From Planctomycetaceae bacterium (GTDB taxonomy: Bacteria > Planctomycetota > Planctomycetia > Planctomycetales > Planctomycetaceae): 36,176 bases of DNA. Location of the stretch: NCBI GenBank assembly GCA_020850695.1, contig JADZEF010000070.1:1-36176 (forward strand), in the 5' to 3' direction. The notes under the pieces are model-generated. The model did no database searches. It saw only the letters and a program-made list of their open reading frames with translations, and was not told the DNA's origin. Shown here piece by piece: positions 1 through 7,781 of this stretch (positions are counted from its first letter, which is position 1; every line of letters starts with the position of its first letter). The position numbers and the translations under genes were made by a program.

Positions 1-170
1 GCAAAGTGGTTGCGGCCCTGGCGATCATCGAAGAAATGCAGTCCGGGAAGTACGACGTGGTGTGCCTTGGCCGCCGCGGGACGTCGGCCGCCTCCGGGTC
101 GTTCCCCGGGAGCGTGGCCGAGAAGATCCTCCGCGAAGCGATGGGGACGACGGTGTGGGTCGTCGACTGA
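1..170 (+). CDS. Universal stress protein (UspA family), C-terminal fragment
   Basis: Only the last 55 codons are inside the window; the reading frame starts at base 3 and ends at the TGA at 168-170. The translation contains YDVVCLGRRGTSAASGSFPG followed by SVAEKIL. This fits the ATP-binding signature of the Usp fold, G-2x-G-9x-G-(S/T), exactly. The end, ...MGTTVWVVD, is the usual last beta strand of a Usp domain. Usp proteins are cytoplasmic nucleotide-binding stress proteins. The N-terminal part, and whether there are one or two Usp domains, cannot be seen. It converges on the next gene, and both stop codons lie in a shared inverted repeat. Confidence 0.85.
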   Translation, partial: KVVAALAIIEEMQSGKYDVVCLGRRGTSAASGSFPGSVAEKILREAMGTTVWVVD

Positions 171-194
171 CTCCTGGCAGGATGCGGTCAGTCG
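164..194. terminator. Inverted repeat spanning two convergent stop codons
   Basis: A perfect 7-bp stem (CGACTGA at 164-170 with TCAGTCG at 188-194) encloses a 17-nt loop. The stop codons of the stress-protein gene and of the convergent minus-strand gene both lie inside the arms. There is no T-tract, so a role as bidirectional terminator is only an inference. Confidence 0.3.
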
Positions 195-1030
195 CCTGCT
201 TCGGATGACGAGGGGGGCGGTGCGGCGGCCTGTTCCGCTGAAGGTTCCGCGACGGCGCGGAACGCCCACGTCCCGAGCGCGGCGGCCAGCAGCAGCTCGC
301 CCAGTGTGAAGAGTGCGGGCCAGGGCTCTGTCCATGTCCCCTGTTTCAGCTTGCGGCTGTTGAGCCACCGCCAGAGGGTTGTCTCCCGTTTCAGGCGGGC
401 GTCGATCGCTTCGGGAGTCCAGCGCGTGCGGAGGTCTTCGTCAGCGCCCTTCAACCCGCGGACGAACTCATCGAATTGCTCTCGCGCCTTGGGGTCGGCG
501 TTTTCGTCGACGGTGTAGGATTCGGCAATGGAGCGTGCCATGTCGGCCTGCAAGGCGTCCGCGACCGCGGATTCGGCGGCCGTCTTCATGATTTCCCGCC
601 GCCGCTCGATGCGCCATGCTTCGGTCTGCCGCTGCCATTGGGCGAGCGTCAACCCGACAAGCGAGACGAGGAGCAGAGAGGCAATGGCGATGCCCAGTTT
701 TCGGGTGGGGCGAAGACCCGTCATGCGGGCTGCTCCCGCCAGAACCAGTCCGGCGAGCGCGCCGTAGACCAGCGGAATGGGGAACCGCTGGCGCAACTCG
801 GCCGGCGCGTTGATCGCGCCGATCGCCAGTGCGGTCAGCCCGATGATCGCCAGTACGCCGAATTCGAGGAAGCGACGCATCGGAGGGGCTTGGTCGACGA
901 AAGGGACGATCTCGCCGCCGGCGCCTGGCATCCCCGGATCGACTCGATCGTGAGCTGTCTGAATCGGCACTCTGTTTGAATCGGTGCCCGGGGCACACAG
1001 AGCTGCACCCTGGATGCGGCGATTCGTCAT
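188..1030 (-). CDS. Hypothetical four-TM membrane protein
   Basis: A 280-residue protein with four hydrophobic segments near residues 56-74, 85-101, 112-130 and 239-257. A long charged, Arg/Glu-rich stretch (about 131-235) lies between TM3 and TM4 and is probably soluble. The tail is Ala/Pro/Ser-rich. The start at 1030 is supported by an AAGGA motif 5 nt upstream that lies in the end of the previous gene; only 1 nt separates its ATG from the TAG of the FGE-like gene, so the two are very likely co-transcribed and translationally coupled. A later Met at residue 51, just before TM1, is an alternative start but has no Shine-Dalgarno. I do not recognise the family. Its function may be tied to the upstream exported FGE-like protein. 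Confidence 0.7.
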   Translation of the reverse strand: MTNRRIQGAALCAPGTDSNRVPIQTAHDRVDPGMPGAGGEIVPFVDQAPPMRRFLEFGVLAIIGLTALAIGAINAPAELRQRFPIPLVYGALAGLVLAGAARMTGLRPTRKLGIAIASLLLVSLVGLTLAQWQRQTEAWRIERRREIMKTAAESAVADALQADMARSIAESYTVDENADPKAREQFDEFVRGLKGADEDLRTRWTPEAIDARLKRETTLWRWLNSRKLKQGTWTEPWPALFTLGELLLAAALGTWAFRAVAEPSAEQAAAPPPSSSEAGD

Positions 1031-1031
1031 T

Positions 1032-2135
1032 CTATTCCTTCAGGCCGTCGCGATTCGATCGTTCCGGGTCGATGTTCAGCATCTTGCGCTCTTTGTCGTC
1101 CGGAACGCGGAGCGGGCGGACCACCCGGAATCCGACGTGCAATGCATCGGTGAGGTACCAGATGCTCCGCGGGCGCTGCGGGTCCTGCTGCTTCCAGTCG
1201 GGAGTCGAGCTGAGGCGTGCGGCGCTGCGGAGCTCGGGTGCGTCCTGCATCCACGAGCCGCCGCGCGTGCTGCGCGGATACTCCTTTTCCTTGTCGGGGA
1301 TGTTGTACGGGAAGACGGCCGGCTTGTCGGCGGGGAACTTCGCGTAGAAGCCCGGATCGTAGGCGTCGAGAGTCCACTCGGCGACGTTCCCGTGCATGTC
1401 GAATAGGCCCCAGGGGTTGGGCTTTTTGAGCCCCACTTTGTGGTAGACCGCGTCGCTGTTGCCGGCGTGCCAGGCGTAGTCGTCGAGCTTCGAGGCGTCA
1501 TCGCCGAAAGAATATGCGGTCGTGGTTCCAGCGCGGCAGGCGTATTCCCATTCGGCTTCGGTCGGAAGGCGGTAGTAATGGCCGGTCTTCGCCGAGAGCC
1601 ACTGGCAGTACGTTTTCGCCGCCAGTTGGGTCATGCAGATGGCGGGGAAGCCGTCGTGTCCCATGCCGAAGGTCATGTCGGTGTAGGGCTTGGTGGGGCG
1701 GGTGACGCCGTCGGCCTTCTCGTCGAGCTCGGTGGCGACCGCCGCACCGATTTTCCGCCGCTGGCGGTCGAGGTCGAAGCTCCAGACATCGTATTCGTCC
1801 CAAGTCACTTCGTGCTTGCCCATCCAGAAGGGTTCGACCTTCACGTTATGGACGGGGCCTTCGTCATCCTTCCGGCCTGCTTCACCCGTGGGGCTCCCCT
1901 GTTCGAAGATGCCCCCTTTGATGGGAATCATCTCGAAGGAAACCTCTCCCCCGGGAATCGGCTCCTTGTAGGGCTTCATCTCGGCTTCGGCCTTGGCCTC
2001 CGCGGCGGGATTCGGCTTGACCGGAACGGGCTTGTCCTCGGCGGACGCAGCCAGGGGAAGGAGGCAGGCGAGCGCCGCGGCGACTTGTCCCGCTCGGAAG
2101 CGGGGGAGAAGATGACGGAAAGGGTTGGCGGTCAT
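1032..2135 (-). CDS. Secreted formylglycine-generating-enzyme-like (SUMF1/FGE-sulfatase domain) protein
   Basis: With the ATG at 2133-2135 the product is 367 residues and begins with a clear signal peptide (basic N-terminus, then [14 protein letters not shown]). A longer frame exists upstream but has no export signal at its start. The rest is one FGE-sulfatase domain: [61 protein letters not shown] and HVGFRVVRP are typical blocks. True sulfatase-modifying enzymes use a Cys pair in the region after the RGGSW block; no Cys is seen there, so this paralogue probably does not make formylglycine. In planctomycetes such domains are common in exported proteins and in kinases. It is divergent from the apbE gene with a 73-bp gap, and heads a two-gene unit with the downstream membrane protein. 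Confidence 0.85.
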   Translation of the reverse strand: MTANPFRHLLPRFRAGQVAAALACLLPLAASAEDKPVPVKPNPAAEAKAEAEMKPYKEPIPGGEVSFEMIPIKGGIFEQGSPTGEAGRKDDEGPVHNVKVEPFWMGKHEVTWDEYDVWSFDLDRQRRKIGAAVATELDEKADGVTRPTKPYTDMTFGMGHDGFPAICMTQLAAKTYCQWLSAKTGHYYRLPTEAEWEYACRAGTTTAYSFGDDASKLDDYAWHAGNSDAVYHKVGLKKPNPWGLFDMHGNVAEWTLDAYDPGFYAKFPADKPAVFPYNIPDKEKEYPRSTRGGSWMQDAPELRSAARLSSTPDWKQQDPQRPRSIWYLTDALHVGFRVVRPLRVPDDKERKMLNIDPERSNRDGLKE

Positions 2136-2208
2136 GGGCAGAATCTTTCGAGCCGGCGGCGGCAGGAAGCGAGCGGACGGTGAGCGAACGAAAACGGGAG
2201 GGAGACGC

Positions 2209-3225
2209 GTGAACGGATGGCTGGCCGTCGCGGCGGGATTGTGTCTGGCCGGAGCCGACGGGGCGGCGCCCCTGGTGCGGCACGAATTCACGCAAGTCCG
2301 CATGGGCGTTCCCGTCACCATCACAGTCTATGCCCCGTCCGAAGAGGTTGCAAACACGGCTGCCTCGGCCGCTTATGCCCGCCTTCGCGACCTCAACCTG
2401 ATGCTGAGCGACTACGATCCCGAGAGCGAATTGATGCGACTCTGCCGCGATTCGGGACCCGGCAAGCCGATCGCCGTGAGTCGCGAATTGTTCGATGTGC
2501 TGAGGAAGGCGCAATCGGTCTCAGAGCGAAGCCGCGGGGCCTTCGACGTGACCGTCGGACCGCTGGTTCAGTTGTGGAGGAAGGCCCGCCGGACGAAGCA
2601 GTTGCCCACCGAAGACGAATTGAAGGCGGCCCGCAGCAAGGTGGGGTATCGGCATGTCGTGCTCGATGAGAAGCATCGGACTGTCGAACTGCGGTTGACC
2701 GGAATGCGGCTCGACCTGGGAGGAATCGCGAAAGGTTATGCGGGCGATGAGACGTTGAAATTGCTGAAGTCACATGGATTGAGCCGCGCGCTGGTGGCGG
2801 TGTCGGGGGACATCGTGGCGGGAGACCCTCCGCCGGGCGAAACGGGGTGGCGGATCGGCGTCGGTCCGCTGGAGAACGCCGAGGCTCCGCCGAAGACATT
2901 TCTGCGAATTGCAAACCAGGCGGTGTCAACGGCTGGAGATGCCTTTCAGTTCGTCGAGATTGACGGGAAGCGTTACTCGCACCTGCTCGATCCGGCGACC
3001 GGTTATGGACTGACTCATCACTCGAGCGTGACGGTTGTCGCGGCGGATGGAATCACATCCGACAGTCTCGATTCGGCGGCCTGCGTTCTTGGAGGGCGGC
3101 GCGGCATGGAGTTCCTTCGCGATGCTCCCGAGAAGGTGAAGGCGTGGATCGTCGAGAAGGCCGAGACGACGGAAACGTCGTACAAAGTCGGCGAGTTCGA
3201 CCGGCTGATCGAGCCGCGGAGGTGA
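2209..3225 (+). CDS. apbE: FAD:protein FMN transferase (ApbE family)
   Basis: ApbE uses FAD to attach FMN covalently to a Thr of target flavoproteins such as Nqr/Rnf subunits, outside the cytoplasmic membrane. Family landmarks visible here are [13 protein letters not shown] near the start, [27 protein letters not shown], the [13 protein letters not shown] block, VSGDIVAG, the [10 protein letters not shown] block and the metal-site region [17 protein letters not shown]. The GTG at 2209 is preferred over upstream ATGs (2125, 2134) because a strong GGGAGGGA Shine-Dalgarno lies a few bases before it, and because the product (338 aa) then opens with an export signal, [17 protein letters not shown]. 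No substrate flavoprotein is encoded in the window. Confidence 0.9.
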   Translation: MNGWLAVAAGLCLAGADGAAPLVRHEFTQVRMGVPVTITVYAPSEEVANTAASAAYARLRDLNLMLSDYDPESELMRLCRDSGPGKPIAVSRELFDVLRKAQSVSERSRGAFDVTVGPLVQLWRKARRTKQLPTEDELKAARSKVGYRHVVLDEKHRTVELRLTGMRLDLGGIAKGYAGDETLKLLKSHGLSRALVAVSGDIVAGDPPPGETGWRIGVGPLENAEAPPKTFLRIANQAVSTAGDAFQFVEIDGKRYSHLLDPATGYGLTHHSSVTVVAADGITSDSLDSAACVLGGRRGMEFLRDAPEKVKAWIVEKAETTETSYKVGEFDRLIEPRR

Positions 3226-3345
3226 TTGCCACGAAAGTGCGGCAGAATGCGGTTTCTTGCGAAGATTTCACGTCGCGGCCTGCGGGAAATCCCCGGAACG
3301 TCGATAATGTTCCGTGGGGCCAATTTTTTGCAGAGAGGGCCAGCC

Positions 3346-3765
3346 ATGCCGCGACTATTTACTGTCGGAGTTGGAGCCGTTCTGATCCTGGTCGCTTCGA
3401 GTGGGGCGTTCGCCCAGTACGGCCGCAGTGGAGGCGGGCGTGGCGGAGGGGGACGTGGCGGCACCCAGATGATTCAACGCCTCGTGCAGATGCAGCAGCA
3501 ACAGATTCAGGCCATGCAGAAGGCCGCCGCCGAGAAAGCCGCGGCCGAACAGCGTCGCAAGCAGGAACTGAATGCGAAGCGACGCGAAAAGATGGAAGAG
3601 TCGAAGGCCCGTGCCCAGCAGAATCGCGACGCCCTGCTGAAGGCCAACGCCGAGCGAGCGAAAGAAGCCGCCAACTCGGACAAGGCGACAACGGCGAAGG
3701 GGGCGAAAGACGGTTCGTCGAAGAACGCCGAAGCGAAAGAAACGCCCGCGTCGACCAGGCCCTGA
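3346..3765 (+). CDS. Small secreted Gly-rich / Ala-Lys-Glu-rich protein
   Basis: The product has 139 residues. The start at 3346 has a GAGAGG Shine-Dalgarno and gives a canonical signal peptide (MPRLFTVGVGAVLILVASSGAFA). Next come a Gly/Arg-rich stretch (about 25-40), a Gln-rich helix (QMIQRLVQMQQQQIQAMQ) and a highly charged Ala/Lys/Glu/Arg helix up to about residue 110 that looks like a single alpha-helix or coiled coil. The tail is Lys/Ala/Ser-rich. I know no family for it; the composition suggests an exported structural or binding protein. It follows apbE in the same direction with about 120 bp between them. Confidence 0.65.
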   Translation: MPRLFTVGVGAVLILVASSGAFAQYGRSGGGRGGGGRGGTQMIQRLVQMQQQQIQAMQKAAAEKAAAEQRRKQELNAKRREKMEESKARAQQNRDALLKANAERAKEAANSDKATTAKGAKDGSSKNAEAKETPASTRP

Positions 3766-3774
3766 GATTGCGGA

Positions 3775-3796
3775 CGGTGCGTTCGAAGACGCACCG
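3775..3796. terminator. Hairpin between convergent genes
   Basis: A perfect 8-bp GC-rich stem (CGGTGCGT / ACGCACCG) with a 6-nt loop, in the 58-bp gap between the secreted-protein gene and the convergent UDP-glucose dehydrogenase gene. It lacks a T-tract; a terminator role is inferred from position. Confidence 0.4.
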
Positions 3797-3823
3797 CCTC
3801 GCATGCCAGGCTTTCAGCCGGTG

Positions 3824-5170
<1,347 letters not shown>

Positions 5171-5200
5171 GCCGATCCTCACTCTCGCAGGGAGGGGAAA

Positions 5201-6256
5201 TCAGGTCGCTTCTCCTGACTCCTGTCTCCTGACTCCTGTCTCCGTCCGTCCGCCATACTGCTCGGCATAATAGCGACGATACTCCCCGCTGCGAATGCGG
5301 TTCACCCAGTCGGTATGAGACAGGTACCACGCGATCGTCTCGCGGAGTCCCTCGCGGAAATCGACCTGTGGGCTCCAGCCGAGCTCCCGCTCGGCCTTGG
5401 CGCAGTCGATGGCGTAGCGCTGGTCGTGGCCGGGGCGGTCGGTGACGTATCGGATGAGGGATTCGGGCTTGCCAAGCAGTTCGAGCAGCAGTCGCGTCAG
5501 ATCGATGTTCCGGACCTCGTTGCGACCACCGAAGTTGTAGACCTCGCCCACGCGGCCGCGTCGCATCGCCGCATCGACCCCTCGCACATGATCCAGCACG
5601 TGGATCCAGTCTCGGACGTTCTCCCCCGTCCCATAGACCGGGAGCGGGCGATCCTCGAGCGCATTCGCCACGAATAGGGGAATCAGCTTCTCGGGAAACT
5701 GGTAGGGACCGTAATTGTTCGAGCAGCGGGTGATGACGGCCGGGAATCCGAACGTGTGGAAGTACGCCCGCACCAGGAGATCCCCCGCGGCTTTGGACGC
5801 CGAATACGGGCTGTTGGGGGCGAGCGGGGTGTCTTCGGTGAAGTATCCCTCGGCTCCCAGGCTGCCGTAGACCTCGTCGGTCGACACCTGGACGTAGCGG
5901 GGAATGTTGGCTGCCCGGCAGGCGTCGAGGAGCACCTGCGTTCCCACGATGTTCGTCTGCACGAAAGGTCCGGAGTCGAGAATGCTCCGATCGACGTGAC
6001 TTTCCGCCGCAAAGTGAACCACCGCGTCAAACGGTTCCGACCGCAGCAATTCTGTCACTGACGTCCGGTTGGCGACGTCCGCCTGCACAAAACGGTGCCG
6101 CGGATTCGATTCCAGATCGGCGACATTTTCGAGGTTCCCCGCATACGTGAGTTTATCGAGGTTGACGATCCGGAGGTCGGGGTCGGTTTTGAGTTCCCAG
6201 CGGACGAAATTCGATCCGATGAACCCGCAACCGCCGGTAACGAGGATCGACTTCAT
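5201..6256 (-). CDS. rfbB: dTDP-glucose 4,6-dehydratase
   Basis: Converts dTDP-glucose to dTDP-4-keto-6-deoxyglucose, the second step toward dTDP-rhamnose and related deoxysugars. It is an extended short-chain dehydrogenase: ILVTGGCGFIGSNFV is the NAD-binding glycine motif, DKLTYAGNLENV the typical loop, FAAESHVDRSI and STDEVYGSLG the catalytic region, and YSASKAAGDLLV the YxxxK motif. SNNYGPYQFPEKLIP and RDWIHVLDH are also classic. Length is 351 aa. The last 14 or so codons (after YYAEQYGGR) are oddly Arg/Gln/Glu/Ser-rich because the 3' end runs through a short tandem DNA repeat. The ugd gene follows 30 bp downstream. The rest of the rhamnose pathway is not in the window. Confidence 0.95.
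   Translation of the reverse strand: MKSILVTGGCGFIGSNFVRWELKTDPDLRIVNLDKLTYAGNLENVADLESNPRHRFVQADVANRTSVTELLRSEPFDAVVHFAAESHVDRSILDSGPFVQTNIVGTQVLLDACRAANIPRYVQVSTDEVYGSLGAEGYFTEDTPLAPNSPYSASKAAGDLLVRAYFHTFGFPAVITRCSNNYGPYQFPEKLIPLFVANALEDRPLPVYGTGENVRDWIHVLDHVRGVDAAMRRGRVGEVYNFGGRNEVRNIDLTRLLLELLGKPESLIRYVTDRPGHDQRYAIDCAKAERELGWSPQVDFREGLRETIAWYLSHTDWVNRIRSGEYRRYYAEQYGGRTETGVRRQESGEAT
5212..5242. repeat. Short tandem repeat (two 14-bp units) in the 3' end of rfbB
   Basis: About two copies of a 14-bp unit (CTCCTGACTCCTGT), itself two near-identical 7-mers, lie across the last codons of the dehydratase gene. The unit adds a repetitive ETGVRRQESGEA-like tail to the protein. It resembles a microsatellite expansion rather than conserved coding sequence. 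Confidence 0.7.
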
Positions 6257-6594
6257 GTTGGAACGGTCCGTGATCAGAGAAGACCGGATTGTCGGGGCTT
6301 CGCCTTCGGAGATTTACCACTCCCTCGGGCGGAGTCCCAAGTCGAAAACCTCCTCACCCATGTGTCGGGCTGAGGCGGAAAAATCATAAAAAACCGAGCA
6401 AAACGAGGGTTCTGGTGTTCACGTCTTGGCTCGCCGACCGATTGGGATACTTGGATGCTTCGCGGCCACGGCGTTCTAAACGATTCATTAATTCGATGTT
6501 ACGCCGGCAGATTTTTCCTGCGAAATTCACTCGGCGGCGAGGGCGGAACGCATTGGCGTCGGTCACTGTAACGACTACGGCAGCCATTTCGGCT
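6257..6594. other. Intergenic region, no gene seen
   Basis: This stretch lies between the divergently oriented rfbB and lipoprotein-thioredoxin genes. It is less GC-rich than the neighbours in places (for example around 6380-6420). Short frames in it show no family signature and no good ribosome-binding site. It presumably carries the rfbB-ugd promoter, but I cannot point to a convincing one. Confidence 0.5.
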
Positions 6595-6624
6595 TTGATG
6601 GAGGGGGAGAGTACACATTATAAT
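6595..6624 (+). promoter_or_regulatory. Candidate sigma-70 promoter for the lipoprotein thioredoxin
   Basis: TTGATG at 6595-6600, an 18-bp spacer and a perfect TATAAT at 6619-6624. The start codon of the downstream gene is at 6684, leaving a leader of about 50 nt. The match is unusually good for such a GC-rich sequence. Confidence 0.6.
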
Positions 6625-6683
6625 TGCGAATCGACCGCGGCCGCGTGGCCGCCGTCCATTTCGAGTCTCGCGAGCTGCGTTGT

Positions 6684-7430
6684 ATGAAACGTCTCTTCTG
6701 GGCCGTCGGGTGCCTGCCCATCGCGGCAATCCTCGCCGGCTGTAGCGGAACGGAGGGTCCCACCGGGGCCGAGCGTTCCCCCTCGTCGGAGACGGAAACC
6801 GCGGAAGAGGGTGTCGACGCAAGCAGTCCCTCGCTCGTGGTCGCCGTGAATGACGCCAATTTCGAGCGTCAGGTGATCATGAGCGAGAAACCGGTGCTCG
6901 TCAGCTTTTCTGCCACGTGGTGTGGTCCGTGCCGGGCGATGGCCCCCGTGCTTCGCGATATCGCGAAGGACTACGACGGCCGGATGGTTGTTGCGGACAT
7001 TGACATCGACAATGGCCCCTTGACGTCGAATCTCTATAACGTCCGGGCACTGCCGACGCTCATTCTGTTTCACCGGGGGGAAGTCGTTCTGCCGTTCGAG
7101 GCCGGAATTCCGCAAGAGCGAATCTCGAGCATTCTCGATGAGCAATTGATCGCCCTTGCGACCGAGCCCCCCATGGTGCCGATGCCGGCCGTGCCGCCGG
7201 CGCCCTCTCCCACCGTGACTCCCATTTCGACGCCGAGCGTAGCGGCGAGTCCCGGCGATCCTGCGACGCTCCAGGGGGCTCCGCCCGCCGCTGTTGCCGG
7301 GGCGGCAAACACCAGGGAGGCCGCGCCGGCCACGGCGTCTGCCGGGACGATTTCGGCTGAAACGATGGCCACCAACGCCTCGCCCGTCGCCACGGCCGGC
7401 TCCGGCCCGACGCCCGCTTCCCCGAAATGA
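6684..7430 (+). CDS. Lipoprotein thioredoxin with a Pro/Ala/Thr-rich tail
   Basis: With the ATG at 6684 (248 aa) the protein starts with a lipoprotein signal, MKRLFWAVGCLPIAAILAGC, whose LAGC lipobox predicts a lipid-anchored Cys20. After a Ser/Thr/Glu-rich linker comes a thioredoxin domain (about residues 50-160) with the active site ATWCGPCRAM at about 78-86 and the cis-Pro loop ALPTL. The last 75 or so residues are low-complexity Pro/Ala/Thr/Ser and may span or bind the cell wall. A 20-residue upstream extension of the frame lacks export features. The next gene, 350 bp downstream on the same strand, is a DsbD-like electron transporter. This suggests the protein is an envelope reductase that receives electrons from it. 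Confidence 0.88.
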   Translation: MKRLFWAVGCLPIAAILAGCSGTEGPTGAERSPSSETETAEEGVDASSPSLVVAVNDANFERQVIMSEKPVLVSFSATWCGPCRAMAPVLRDIAKDYDGRMVVADIDIDNGPLTSNLYNVRALPTLILFHRGEVVLPFEAGIPQERISSILDEQLIALATEPPMVPMPAVPPAPSPTVTPISTPSVAASPGDPATLQGAPPAAVAGAANTREAAPATASAGTISAETMATNASPVATAGSGPTPASPK

Positions 7431-7598
7431 CGACTGTTTCAGCGCAGTAACGCCCGCCGGGCAATGCGTTCGGACGTCGTCCGGCCAGGTATCGCACCGT
7501 CGACGATGCTCGCTGGCGGCTTCCCACGGCAGAAATCGGACCCTCTGTGCCTCGAATGTGGTGAATCTGACGTCGAACGGTTGTTCGCCCAGTCGGAA
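7431..7598. other. Intergenic region, no gene seen
   Basis: First part of the 351-bp gap between the thioredoxin and DsbD-like genes. No frame in it has a recognisable product or start signal, and no strong terminator hairpin was seen after the thioredoxin gene. The second half holds the candidate promoter and leader of the DsbD-like gene. Confidence 0.4.
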
Positions 7599-7628
7599 TT
7601 GCCGCACTTTTCGTATTCCGAGTATGAT
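7599..7628 (+). promoter_or_regulatory. Candidate sigma-70 promoter for the DsbD-like gene
   Basis: TTGCCG (7599-7604), 18-bp spacer, TATGAT (7623-7628). This would leave a leader of about 145 nt before the ATG at 7782. Moderate matches only. Confidence 0.35.
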
Positions 7629-7781
7629 CACTCGGCGATGAGGAGCATCGACGGGCCGGCGCGCCGCGAATGAGCGGCTTGCGCCGCCCGCACGATGAGA
7701 CGGACCTCGGGCCAGGATGCAATCATCCAATCGACACGTCTTTGCCGTTTTCCCGGCACAGAACGATAGGGAGTCGGACAC

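Noticed and set aside
6618..7781. Minus-strand frame of 387 codons
   Set aside because: Complement of the lipoprotein thioredoxin gene plus intergenic DNA; low-complexity Arg/Gly/His content.
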